Source: Verrucomicrobiales bacterium (GTDB taxonomy: Bacteria > Verrucomicrobiota > Verrucomicrobiia > Limisphaerales > J093). Taken from it: a stretch of 64,000 nucleotides of DNA. Positions 16,323-25,179 of this stretch are shown here, one piece after another. The position numbers and the translations under genes are program-made. The stretch lies in assembly GCA_015075445.1 (NCBI GenBank), contig JABTUJ010000010.1:62001-126000 (forward strand), given 5' to 3'. Each line of letters begins with the position of its first letter. The stretch's first letter is position 1. The notes under the pieces were generated by a model. It was not told the DNA's origin, did no database searches, and saw only the letters and a program-made list of their open reading frames with translations.

Positions 16323-17532
16323 GGGATGCCTCCCAGCGTGCCTTGTACCCAAAGCTCCCCGAGACGGAAGTGCTTCCGGAACGACTTGATCTCGGTGACT
16401 TCCGAAGCGTGCCGGACGACGGTGAAACCCTCCTGCTTGTCGCACAGGATGACTTCCTCCGGCTCGAGTTCATCCAGGAAATCGGGGTGGTGCGTGGTGA
16501 CGAGAACCTGGCGCGTTTCCGAGGCGGTGCGCAGCAACTCGACGATGTGCCTGGAAAGGTGGGGGTGCAGCCCGTTTTCCGGTTCCTCGATGGCCAGCAG
16601 GGTGGAACGTCGTGCGGACCAGTGGGCGATGACCATCATGGCCAACAGGCGGATCGTCCCGTCGGACACGGACCGGGGATTGATGGCTCCGCGAATGCGA
16701 TCCTCGACGACCTGGAAGGTCCATTTCCCTTCGACTTCGAGCGGCTTGGTGCGCACGCTCTTGAAGCCCGGAACCGCCCCGCGGAGACCGGCGACGATTT
16801 GTTCGAGCGAGCCCCGTTCGCCGTTCTGCTTTTCCAGCTTGTGGAGGATGGCCGCGAGGTGCTCGCCGGCCTCGCCGAGGGCAAGCTCCGGCACTTCTTT
16901 GCACGGCAGGCGGGCAACGGCGGGACTGATGTTGAAGAAAGACCAGCCCTCGATGTAGTTGCGGAAGAGGACCAACGGTGGGCTGAAAAAGCCCGTACCG
17001 GCGGTGAGCCGTGAGGCATCCTGCGGGGCGACGGGGATCGGTCCCGGCGGCGAGTGCCCGAACACGGCGTCCTCAATGGTTACCTGGTTCTGACTGCATA
17101 GCATCCGGTAGCGCAGCACCCGTCCGACCGTCGCCAACCCAGCGGCCAGTTGCTCCTGCAGCACCAGCGGCCCTCATCTGATCGCACATCGATCTCGACG
17201 AGGTAGTTGAAGGACCGGGCGTGCCTGGCCGCGCCTTTGCCGAGATGGAAATTGCCCAGCCTGGCACCGTCCACTTTCAGCCGGAGGCGGACCGGCTTGG
17301 TTTCCTTGCGCTCGCGCTGAATCTTGTTCCGAACCTCGGCGGGTCCTTCGAACTCTCCGACGGCAATCTCGACATTCTGCAGGAGGGCGATCTTGAGAAA
17401 CCGCAGCGCGGAAATCAGGTTGGTCTTGCCGGCAGCGTTCGCTCCAACCAAGAAATTCAGCGGTCGCAACCTCAACGGGATGGTCGCGGAGCCGAAGCTC
17501 TTAAAGTTCTCAACCTGTAGTTCGGTGATCAT
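16319..17532 (-). pseudogene. AAA-family (RecF/OLD-like) ATPase, single frameshift
   Basis: The frame from the ATG at 17532 (MITELQVENFKSFGSATIPL) has Walker A FLVGANAAGKTNLISALRFL and runs to VEIDVRSDEGR near 17170. It then slips into the frame starting LVLQEQLAAGLATVGRVL, which carries SVSDGTIRLLAMM (signature-like), Walker B LLAIEEPENGLHP and the switch-histidine segment VLVTTHHPDFLDEL. One missing base at about 17165-17172 accounts for the split. Total about 400 residues, typical of AAA_21 ATPases. With DUF4276 it forms a two-gene operon behind the promoter at 17545-17573. If the frameshift is real the module is dead or newly inactivated; if it is a sequencing error the module is intact. 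Confidence 0.8.
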
Positions 17533-17544
17533 GACTGCGGTGAG

Positions 17545-17573
17545 AGTATCCCGGATCCAGCGTTTACTGTAAA
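17545..17573 (-). promoter_or_regulatory. Promoter of the ATPase/DUF4276 operon
   Basis: On the minus strand TTTACA (17573-17568), a 17-bp spacer and GATACT (17550-17545), 12 nt before the ATPase ATG. This is one of the best sigma-70-type promoters in this GC-rich window. Confidence 0.6.
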
Positions 17574-17576
17574 CGC
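17560..17576. promoter_or_regulatory. 17-bp perfect palindrome overlapping the -35 box
   Basis: GCGTTTACTGTAAACGC, two perfect 8-bp arms around one base. It covers the -35 hexamer of the ATPase/DUF4276 promoter, the usual place for a repressor site. No regulator gene is adjacent. Confidence 0.55.
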
Positions 17577-17901
17577 CAGCGCAGGGTGAAGCGCGACCGG
17601 AGCTGGGAGCGCTGGATTCCACCCGGCCGCTGCCCGATCTGACGCTGGATCTCGGCGGGCGCCCCCTGCGCCCGAGCGTTCCCCCCGGCAGGGGCGACGG
17701 AACTCGTGCTGCACAGGGTGAACAAGCTCCTGCTCGACCGCGCGCCTGGATCGGTCGCGGGGTCTGGGGCGGTCGGGGCATGCAGCTCACCGTTTTCCAT
17801 GGGACGAGACCGCGCCGAAACTAGGCTCGGGGCGAGGCGATGGGAAGCCCGATGCGGCGGGCGATTGACCGACGGCGGCCAGTGGGGTTATCAACTCGGC
17901 C
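17577..17901. other. Non-coding gap between divergent genes
   Basis: 325 bp between the ATPase promoter and the DUF1080 gene. Several short open frames exist, but none has recognisable protein features or a convincing ribosome-binding site. Nothing further supported. Confidence 0.5.
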
Positions 17902-19251
17902 ATGACATCGTCTGCTCGACGGCGCGCGTTACGGCGCACCCTTCTCTCGTTTACCACCCTGACGGCCTTGCTGGCCGGTTTCTGCCCCGGCCAGGCGGCC
18001 ACCTTGAACCAACCGCCCTCAGGTTTCGTGGCCCTGTTCAATGGCGACGACCTGACGGGCTGGCGGGGCGGCGACACGTTCGATCATCGCAAGTTGCTCG
18101 CCATGCCCGCGGCGGAGCGCGCGGCCCAGATCGCGAAATGGACGGCGAGCATGAAGGAGCACTGGAGCGTGCAAAATGGGGAGCTCATCAACGACGGCCA
18201 CGGCGCCTACGCCACCACGGAGCAGGATTACGGCGACTTCGAGTTGCTGGTCGAGTACCGGACGGTGCCCAAGGCCGATTCCGGCATCTACCTCCGCGGC
18301 GTCCCGCAGGTGCAGATCTGGGATTTCACCGAGGAAGCCAAGTTCAACATCGGCGCCAACCGGGGCTCGGGCGGTCTCTGGAACAACAGCCCCGGTGCTC
18401 CTGGCAAGGACCCGCTGGTGCTCGCCGACAAGCCTTTCGGCCAGTGGAACGCGTTCCGGATCGTCATGGTCGGGGCCCGCGTCAGCGTGTGGCTTAACGG
18501 CCAGCTCGTCGTGGACCATGCCCTGATGGAGAACTACTACGATCGCAAGACGCCCGTGCCGAAGCGGGGCCCGATCCAGCTCCAGACCCACGGCGGCGAG
18601 ATCCGCTGGCGCAACGTGTTCCTGCGCGAAATCCCGGCCGAGGAAGCCAACCGGATTCTGGCCTCCCCGGGCAGCGCGGGTTTCCGCACGATTTTCAACG
18701 GCCGGGACTTCTCGGGCTGGACCGGCCCGGTCGACAACTACGAGGTCAAGGACGGCGCCCTGCTCTGCAAACCGGGCCAGGGCGGCACCATCTACACCCG
18801 GGACGAGTACGGCGATTTCGCGGTGCGCCTCGAGTTCAAGCTGCCCAAGGGCGGCAACAACGGCCTCGCGATCCGCTACCCGGGTCGGGGCGACACGGCC
18901 TATGCCGGCATGACCGAGCTCCAGGTCCTCGATGACGACTACGAGAAGGCCACGGGACATGACATCGATCCGCGGCAGGCGCACGGCTCCGTGTACGGCA
19001 TGATCGCCGCCCAGCGCGGTTACCAGCGTCCCATCGGCGAATGGAACTTCCAGGAAGTCACCGTCCACGGCTCAAAAATCAAGGTCGAACTGAATGGCTT
19101 CGTCATCCTCGATGGCGACGTGGCTACCGTGAAGGAATTCCTCGGCAACAGCCCGCATCCGGGCAAGGACCGGACCCGGGGCCACTTCGGTTTCGCCGGC
19201 CACAACGATCCGGTCAGCTTCCGCAACATCTGGCTCAAGCCGCTGGACTGA
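17902..19251 (+). CDS. Secreted protein with two DUF1080 (3-keto-disaccharide hydrolase) domains
   Basis: 449 residues. Signal peptide about 1-33 (LLSFTTLTALLAGFCPGQAA). Domain 1 (about 41-250) shows FVALFNGDDLTGWRG, GDFELLVEYRT, GIYLRGVPQVQIWD and WNAFRIVMVG. Domain 2 (about 262-448) repeats the pattern: TIFNGRDFSGWTG, YGDFAVRLEFKLPKGGNNGL, MTELQVLDDDY and WNFQEVTVHG. These are concanavalin-like beta-sandwiches; some DUF1080 proteins hydrolyse 3-keto-glycosides made by Gfo/Idh/MocA or GMC oxidoreductases. Such oxidoreductases occur at 6097, 56272 and 61144, so a shared 3-keto sugar route is plausible. GH95 follows 228 bp downstream on the same strand. Confidence 0.93.
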   Translation: MTSSARRRALRRTLLSFTTLTALLAGFCPGQAATLNQPPSGFVALFNGDDLTGWRGGDTFDHRKLLAMPAAERAAQIAKWTASMKEHWSVQNGELINDGHGAYATTEQDYGDFELLVEYRTVPKADSGIYLRGVPQVQIWDFTEEAKFNIGANRGSGGLWNNSPGAPGKDPLVLADKPFGQWNAFRIVMVGARVSVWLNGQLVVDHALMENYYDRKTPVPKRGPIQLQTHGGEIRWRNVFLREIPAEEANRILASPGSAGFRTIFNGRDFSGWTGPVDNYEVKDGALLCKPGQGGTIYTRDEYGDFAVRLEFKLPKGGNNGLAIRYPGRGDTAYAGMTELQVLDDDYEKATGHDIDPRQAHGSVYGMIAAQRGYQRPIGEWNFQEVTVHGSKIKVELNGFVILDGDVATVKEFLGNSPHPGKDRTRGHFGFAGHNDPVSFRNIWLKPLD

Positions 19252-19479
19252 CGACGCGCCCGCCGGGCGGATCGTCCCCCTGCCAGCCGCGTGCCGGACT
19301 CCGCCCAGTCGGCACGCGACGGGGCGGCGGGGCAGCGGGAGTGGTGCCGCAGCGGGCCCGGAGTGCATCGGCCTCGGGCAACGCATCGGACATCAGAAGA
19401 ACTCGTCCCCCGGCCCCGGTGGAGAGCTCAGCGCGGGATCCCCTTGACGCTGCGCGGACTTTCACGAAGGGTGTCGCCG

Positions 19480-21930
19480 ATGTCATCGGCGGTGACTCGA
19501 CTCTCAATCCTCCCCTGTTACGGGCGACGCGTCGTCGGGCTTGTCGGCCTGCTGGCAATGGGCCTTGCGGGACGCGCTGCGGTCAGTCCCCAAGCGCCGA
19601 CTGAAGCGTCGCCCCTAACCCTCTGGTACACGCGGCCGGCCACAAACTGGGAGCGGGAGGCCCTGCCGATTGGCAATGGCCGCCTGGGGGCCATGATCTT
19701 CGGCGGCACCGTCCACGAGCGCGTCCAGCTCAACGAGGATTCGCTCTGGGCCGGCGGACCCCGGGACTGCAACAACCCGGAGGCCTTGGCGGCGCTGCCC
19801 GAGGTGCGACGGCTGCTTTTCGCCGGCCGGCCTGCGGAAGCCTTCAAGCTGGCCGACGCCAAACTCATGGGCCAGCCACGCACGCTGCGACCCTACCAAA
19901 CGCTGGCGGATCTGCGGCTGGACCTGCCCGGACACGAAGACGCGGTCGACTACCGGCGCGAGCTGGATCTGCAAACGGGCGTGGCCCGCGTGCGTTACCG
20001 GGTCGGCAACGTCGTCTACGAGCGGGAGATGTTCGCCAGTCATCCGGACCAGGTCATCGTGGTGCGGTTCACGGCTTCGGTTCCCGGCCAACTCACCCTG
20101 TTCGCCGCTTTGGACCGGGAACAGGATGCGACGCCTCGGGCGCAGCCGCCCGACCGGCTTGAGCTGGAGGGCTGGCTGGACGACGGCAAGGGCCTTGAAT
20201 TCCGCGTGGTGCTCCAGGCCATCGTGGACGGGGGGCAGGTGTTCGCCCCCGCCCGGCGACTCGAGATCCGGGGGGCGTCGTCGGCCCTGCTGATCCTGGG
20301 CGCCGCCACCAACTTTGGCGGCCAGGACTGTGCCGAAACGGCCAGGGAAGCGGTGCGGCGGGCCGCGCGCAAACGTTACGAGGACCTGCGTCGGGCGCAC
20401 GTGACAGATCACCGCGCGCTCTTCGACCGCGTGACCCTGGACCTGGGGGGGACCGAGGCCGCACGACTGCCCACGGACGTCCGGCTGGAGCAGGTGCGCC
20501 AAGGGGGAACGGATCCGCACCTGGTGACGACCCTGTTTCAACTGGGCCGGTACTTCTTGATCGCCAGCTCGCGACCGGGCGATTTGCCGGCGAATCTGCA
20601 AGGGCTTTGGGCCGAGGGTTTTAATCCGCCGTGGAACAGCGACTACCACCTGAACATCAATCTCCAGATGAACTACTGGCCGGCCGAGCCGGCCAACCTG
20701 GCCGAGTGCGCCCGGCCGCTGTTCGAGCTCATCGAATCGCTGCGCACGCCAGGGAGGCGGACGGCCCAGGTGCATTACGGCGCGCGCGGGTGGGTGGCTC
20801 ATCACATCACGGACGTCTGGGGATTCACGGTGCCGGGCGATGGCCCGCAGTGGGGATTGTGGCCGATGGGGGCCGCCTGGTTGTGCCAGCACCTGTGGGA
20901 ACACTATGCGTTCGGCGGGGACCGGGAGTTTCTGGCGCGACGAGCGTATCCGGTGATGAAAGAGGCCGCGGAGTTCTTTCTGGACTATCTGGTCGAAGAC
21001 GACCGGGGCCGGCTGGTGAGCGGACCTTCGATCTCGCCGGAGAACGCCTACCGTTTGCCGGATGGCACGATAGGCCACCTGTGCATGGGGGCGTCGATGG
21101 ACAGCCAGATCATCACCGACCTGTTCCGGAACACGCTGGCGGCCAGCCGAATACTAGGGCAGGACGACGGGCTGCGGCCGCGCTGGGAGGAAGTGCTGCG
21201 CCGGTTGCCGCCGCCGTCGGTGGGGCGGTACGGGCAACTCATGGAATGGAGCGAAGACTACGAGGAGCCCGAACCGGGTCACCGGCACATCTCCCATCTC
21301 TTTGCGCTTCATCCGGGCCGCCAGATCACGCGTCGGGGGACACCGGAGCTGGCGGCGGCCGCCCGAACGACCCTCGAGCGCCGGCTGGCCCACGGCGGGG
21401 GGCATACGGGCTGGAGTCGGGCCTGGATCATCAATTTCTGGGCGCGGCTGGGCGACGGCGGGCAAGCGTACGAGAACCTGATGGCGTTGATGCGGCAGAG
21501 TCTGGCGCCGAATCTATTCGACTTGCACCCGCCGTTTCAGATCGACGGAAATTTTGGGGCCACGGCCGGCTTGGCCGAGATGTTGCTACAATCTCATGCA
21601 TCCACGGGCGGTGCGACTGACCCCGATGGCATGAACTACGAACTCGATTTGTTGCCGGCGCTGCCGTCGGCCTGGCCGCAGGGCCGGGTGGCGGGGTTGC
21701 GCGCGCGCGGCGGGTTCGAAGTGGACATCGAGTGGCAGCAGGGCAGGCTGCTCGCAGCCCGGATCCGTTCCGGGCTAGGGCAGGACTGCCGGTTGCGCTC
21801 CACCCTGCCGGTCACGGTGCGGCGCGGGGGGCGGTCCGGGGCGGTGGTGAAGGTCCGTCCCGTGGGGGCCTCGGTGGTCGAGTTCCCCACGCGACGGAAG
21901 GTCGAGTACTGGATCGTGCCGGGTGGCTGA
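19480..21930 (+). CDS. Secreted GH95 alpha-L-fucosidase (or related GH95 glycosidase)
   Basis: 816 residues from the ATG at 19480, which has GAAGG upstream and starts a signal peptide ([17 protein letters not shown]). The N-terminal beta domain has [15 protein letters not shown] and [11 protein letters not shown], classic GH95 openings. The (alpha/alpha)6 domain holds [19 protein letters not shown] with Asn392 and Asn394 (the water-activating Asn pair of the family), SISPEN with Glu521 (expected general acid) and [10 protein letters not shown] with Asp689. All catalytic positions are present. It removes terminal alpha-1,2-L-fucose, or L-galactose in some members, from glycans in the periplasm or outside. 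It lies downstream of DUF1080 and upstream of a PEP-CTERM protein. Confidence 0.95.
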   Translation: MSSAVTRLSILPCYGRRVVGLVGLLAMGLAGRAAVSPQAPTEASPLTLWYTRPATNWEREALPIGNGRLGAMIFGGTVHERVQLNEDSLWAGGPRDCNNPEALAALPEVRRLLFAGRPAEAFKLADAKLMGQPRTLRPYQTLADLRLDLPGHEDAVDYRRELDLQTGVARVRYRVGNVVYEREMFASHPDQVIVVRFTASVPGQLTLFAALDREQDATPRAQPPDRLELEGWLDDGKGLEFRVVLQAIVDGGQVFAPARRLEIRGASSALLILGAATNFGGQDCAETAREAVRRAARKRYEDLRRAHVTDHRALFDRVTLDLGGTEAARLPTDVRLEQVRQGGTDPHLVTTLFQLGRYFLIASSRPGDLPANLQGLWAEGFNPPWNSDYHLNINLQMNYWPAEPANLAECARPLFELIESLRTPGRRTAQVHYGARGWVAHHITDVWGFTVPGDGPQWGLWPMGAAWLCQHLWEHYAFGGDREFLARRAYPVMKEAAEFFLDYLVEDDRGRLVSGPSISPENAYRLPDGTIGHLCMGASMDSQIITDLFRNTLAASRILGQDDGLRPRWEEVLRRLPPPSVGRYGQLMEWSEDYEEPEPGHRHISHLFALHPGRQITRRGTPELAAAARTTLERRLAHGGGHTGWSRAWIINFWARLGDGGQAYENLMALMRQSLAPNLFDLHPPFQIDGNFGATAGLAEMLLQSHASTGGATDPDGMNYELDLLPALPSAWPQGRVAGLRARGGFEVDIEWQQGRLLAARIRSGLGQDCRLRSTLPVTVRRGGRSGAVVKVRPVGASVVEFPTRRKVEYWIVPGG

Positions 21931-22042
21931 GGAGCGTCCGGGCGGTGCAGGCATACACTGAGCGAAGCGCGATGAATTCGACTTGACACGTGGGGGGTGC
22001 AGGTCGTGATTGTCGGGCAAGACCGAGATTAAAGGGACTGCG

Positions 22043-22699
22043 ATGCACAACTACTTATGGAAGGCGGCGGTCGGGTTGGCGCTGGTGGGTGGGCTGCCAC
22101 TGCGTGGCGCCATTCTTTGGGACGGTCTCCTCCCTCCGTCGAGCTTGAGCGAGGCGGGGCTCAGCGTCGGGCCCCAGACCTTTGTGGGATTCCGGCTGCT
22201 GCCGCAGGAGGACGCCCGGCTCGGGTCCCTGTTCGGGTTCATCGGGCGTCCCAACGATCCCATCGTCTGGCCTCACCTGCCTCCTTCGCCGAAGTTCACC
22301 GTCGCGCTCTGGACGGCGCAGGGCTTGGTCGAGGACCCGCGACAGGTTCAGCTCTCGATCGTGGCGCTGCAACAGCCGACGATCGGGACCGAGTCGGGTC
22401 TGCGTGTCTGGAGCGTCTTCTGCGACCTGAGCGATGTGCATTGGGTGCTGACGGCGGGGATCGAGTACATCCTGGCAGTGAGCATGGATCTGCCGGGGGA
22501 ATGGCTGATTCACAACCCGGTACACCAGCCCTCCTTGTGGTACACGGGCAGTGACTGGGAGAGCCTGCCGGGCGTCCTCGGATGGAATGCGCGGCTGCAC
22601 GTGACACCGGTGCCCGAACCCGTCGGGACCGGCGTGGTGCTGGCGGGTTTTGCCGCGCTGCTGGCCGTGGGCCGGCGGGCGTGGTGCCAACGCCGGTAG
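22043..22699 (+). CDS. PEP-CTERM sorting-domain protein
   Basis: 218 residues from the ATG at 22043 with AAAGGGA just upstream. Signal peptide MHNYLWKAAVGLALVGGLPL. The central 150 residues are a beta-rich region (LLPQEDARLGSLFGFIG, KFTVALWTAQGL, YILAVSMDLPGEW) with no recognised catalytic motif. The C-terminus is a textbook PEP-CTERM tail: VPEPVGTG, a hydrophobic helix (VVLAGFAALLAVG) and RRAWCQRR. An exosortase encoded elsewhere would cleave near PEP and anchor or release the protein. Such proteins usually accompany exopolysaccharide production. Confidence 0.88.
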   Translation: MHNYLWKAAVGLALVGGLPLRGAILWDGLLPPSSLSEAGLSVGPQTFVGFRLLPQEDARLGSLFGFIGRPNDPIVWPHLPPSPKFTVALWTAQGLVEDPRQVQLSIVALQQPTIGTESGLRVWSVFCDLSDVHWVLTAGIEYILAVSMDLPGEWLIHNPVHQPSLWYTGSDWESLPGVLGWNARLHVTPVPEPVGTGVVLAGFAALLAVGRRAWCQRR

Positions 22700-22719
22700 C
22701 GGATCGAGCGTGGCCTGGC

Positions 22720-24849
22720 TTACGGGAACAGCGCCTGGATTTCCCTCACCGTGGCTTCGACCAGCGCTTGCCCACCCTCCGGGCCAACCACGAATTTGTC
22801 GGCGCTGTAGCCGCCGCCCTGGACCGCGCGCACGGTCGGCAGGTAACCGCTCTGACCTCCGGAAATCTGAATGAGGAGCGTGAGCAGCGCAGGGCTGCGT
22901 GCTTCAATCCGTGTGGCGTAATCGTGGTAGAGCTCGAACGGGTTGGTGGCCAGTGCCACATCTCCCAACCTCAGCACGTGCAAGCCAAGAGGTTGCACGC
23001 TGTCGGTCCGGTAGAATGGTTGCGCGATGGCGGCGGGCTGCGGCAGGCTCACGGCCACCGTGCGGTGTCGGAATACCAACCGATCCACCGCCTCCGCCTC
23101 GGCGAGCGGCTGTCCTTCCTCGACAGCGAACGCGATGCGGCGAGCCAGTTCCTGGCGACGCGACAGCCCCCGGCGTTGTTCCATGATCTGCTCGGCACGC
23201 TGACGGTAGAGCGGATGCGGCGAGAGGTCGCCGCTGGGCGCACACTGCGGCAGTACGAAAAACGCGGAGCCAAAACGACGGCGCAGCTCCACACGCACAT
23301 CGTGCCAGAAATCGGCCGAGATCTCGTTCAAGCCCTCGGTTTCCTGGGACGGGCAGGCCAGATTGACCACGACCCCCACGGGCCGAACACCCGTGCCCCA
23401 GAAGAAAAGCAGGTCCACCGCCGTGTCCATGCCCCCTTCGATGTGTGAGAAGTCGGCGGCGCGAGTGTCGCCGTACATCACCGCCCGGCCATCCGCGTAG
23501 ACCGCGCGTCGGTTCAGCCCGGTCACGGCGTGGCTCAACGCCCAGCCCAAGCGTGCCGGCGCGCGAGCCTCCCAGGCGAGTGCGGCAGCGAGGCTGACAC
23601 GTTCGACAAAGAAATCGGCGTACTCGGACGCCTTCATCACCCCGGAATCCTGGCTCACGTCGTACCGGTCACCGAACGTCTCGTCCAGGAAGCCCGGACC
23701 AGTGTGCGTATGCGTGGCGCAGAGCAGGACCTTGGTGGAATCCAGATCCTCGAGTCGCTCGCGCAGCCGCGCCTGGACGCGATCCTGAATGGCGCGCTGG
23801 ATCATGATGACATCGCAGGAGATCATCAGGGCCTGCTCACGTTCTCCGTTGGGACCGCGGGTCTCGAGGGCCAGCGCAGTCGCGGTGAGGGGGTCCCGCA
23901 CGCCAGTCGAGATCCGCTTGTGCAACTGCCCCACCAGGGCCACCGGCCGGGGTGGCGTGATGTCGATGCTCGCCCAGCCCGCGAACAATGGGTCGCGTCG
24001 TGGGCCCGCTGCTTCGAGAGCCGCCGCGGTGGTCCGAAAGTAGGCGGCGCACCGGGCCAGGTCGTCGCGGTTATCCTCCCAGTTCCGCTCGAACTCGATG
24101 GCGAACAGCGTGGGGCGAACCCCGAGGCGCTGGACCTCGCGCAGCACACCCGCGATGTCGCCCTGGCCCGTGCCCCACCAGACGTCGTGACCGTCCGGCC
24201 CGGCCACATGCAAGTCCTTCACGTGCAATGAGAGCAGGCGTTGACCCAGGAGCCGGATGCCCTCCACCGGGGCGATGCCCGAGCGTTGCCAGTGGCCGAG
24301 ATCGGCGCAGGCCCCGAGCCTTGGGCTGCGTCCCTCCAGAACTTTGAGAATCTCCCGCGGATGCCAGTAACGCGAGCTGCCCTCGGGATGGTTGTGGATC
24401 GCAACATTGATCCCGAACTCGCCCGCCAATGACTCGATCACGTTCAACGCCTCGGGCAATGGCTCCGAGATGAGCGTCTCGATGCCCAACCGCCGGGCCA
24501 GGACAAACACGCGCCGGCACGCGGCTTCGTCCGCCGGCAGCTCGTGGTAGTACAGGCTGGTCAACGTGATGCCAGCAAAACTGAGCTTCTCGCGAATCGC
24601 CCGGACCGCCTCCTCACTGAGGTCCGCCGTGAGTCGGGCCTCCTGGCCGGGCCGGATCGGCTGGCCTTCAAAGGCCTCGAGATACCGAATTCCGAGCGCG
24701 GCAGTGCGGTCCACCGCCTCGAAAAGGGTGAACCGGTTGAAACTCCAGGCGGCGACCCCGAGGCGCCAGCCGAAGGGTTCCGCCGGTTCAGCCGCGAGGA
24801 GGACCGACACCATGCCGAGGGCCAGGCCAACAGACGCGATGGGCTTCAT
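22720..24849 (-). CDS. Exported fusion: sugar isomerase-like TIM barrel plus neutral-ceramidase-like domain
   Basis: 709 residues with a short signal peptide (VGLALGMVSVLLAAEPAEP). Residues about 25-285 are an AP-endonuclease-2/xylose-isomerase-like barrel: RLGVAAWSFNRFTLFEAVD, ALGIRYLEAFEG, NVAIHNHPEG, GACADLGHWQRSG, LHVKDLHV and FAIEFERNW, with the expected metal-ligand Glu, Asp and His residues. Residues about 290-709 resemble the catalytic part of neutral/alkaline ceramidase-type hydrolases: GWASIDITPPRPVALVGQLH, ALMISCDVIMI, LLCATHTHTGPGF (HTHTGPG metal motif), VVNLACPSQET and QISGGQSGYLPT. The two parts join without a clear linker. Joint activity is unknown; the second half may be an amidase or lipid deacylase. 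Confidence 0.85.
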   Translation of the reverse strand: MKPIASVGLALGMVSVLLAAEPAEPFGWRLGVAAWSFNRFTLFEAVDRTAALGIRYLEAFEGQPIRPGQEARLTADLSEEAVRAIREKLSFAGITLTSLYYHELPADEAACRRVFVLARRLGIETLISEPLPEALNVIESLAGEFGINVAIHNHPEGSSRYWHPREILKVLEGRSPRLGACADLGHWQRSGIAPVEGIRLLGQRLLSLHVKDLHVAGPDGHDVWWGTGQGDIAGVLREVQRLGVRPTLFAIEFERNWEDNRDDLARCAAYFRTTAAALEAAGPRRDPLFAGWASIDITPPRPVALVGQLHKRISTGVRDPLTATALALETRGPNGEREQALMISCDVIMIQRAIQDRVQARLRERLEDLDSTKVLLCATHTHTGPGFLDETFGDRYDVSQDSGVMKASEYADFFVERVSLAAALAWEARAPARLGWALSHAVTGLNRRAVYADGRAVMYGDTRAADFSHIEGGMDTAVDLLFFWGTGVRPVGVVVNLACPSQETEGLNEISADFWHDVRVELRRRFGSAFFVLPQCAPSGDLSPHPLYRQRAEQIMEQRRGLSRRQELARRIAFAVEEGQPLAEAEAVDRLVFRHRTVAVSLPQPAAIAQPFYRTDSVQPLGLHVLRLGDVALATNPFELYHDYATRIEARSPALLTLLIQISGGQSGYLPTVRAVQGGGYSADKFVVGPEGGQALVEATVREIQALFP

Positions 24850-24934
24850 GCCGCCAGCATGTTCGCGGCAGGATCGGTTGGCGAGTCAGGAATGGCCCGG
24901 ATGTCCCCCACTCCCCACGAAACCACGACCGACC

Positions 24935-25118
24935 GTAGGCGCCGACGTCAGGAGGCGTCGTGGGTCGCGGACCACAACACCTCGCCTCCTGACGTCGGCG
25001 CCTACAGGCGGTTGGACAACGCCTCCGGACGTCGGCGCCTACAGTGGGGTTGGACAACGCCTCCTGACGTCGGCGCCTACGGTGGGGTTGGACAACGCCT
25101 CCTGACGTCGGCGCCTAC
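24935..25118. repeat. Intergenic palindromic repeat array C
   Basis: One 22-mer beginning GTAGGCGCCGACGTC at 24935, then four copies in the opposite orientation (beginning GCCTCC, ending GCGCCTAC) starting at 24984, 25021, 25059 and 25097. The last three are spaced exactly 38 bp, with a conserved GGTTGGACAAC linker. The first copy and the inverted ones can pair. The remainder of the gap between the divergent genes (24850-25179) shows no gene. Confidence 0.9.
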
Positions 25119-25179
25119 GGGCGGCTGTGCCTCGAGAATTCCACTGAAAGCCGTCGACGCCTGTGGTAGGCCTCTGCTG

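Noticed and set aside
22055..22690. 211-codon minus-strand frame opposite the PEP-CTERM gene
   Set aside because: Arg/Pro-rich noise; the plus strand has a signal peptide and sorting tail.
24544..25179. N-terminal extension of the CotH gene
   Set aside because: It runs antisense to the fusion gene and through repeat array C; the signal peptide only makes sense from about 25180.
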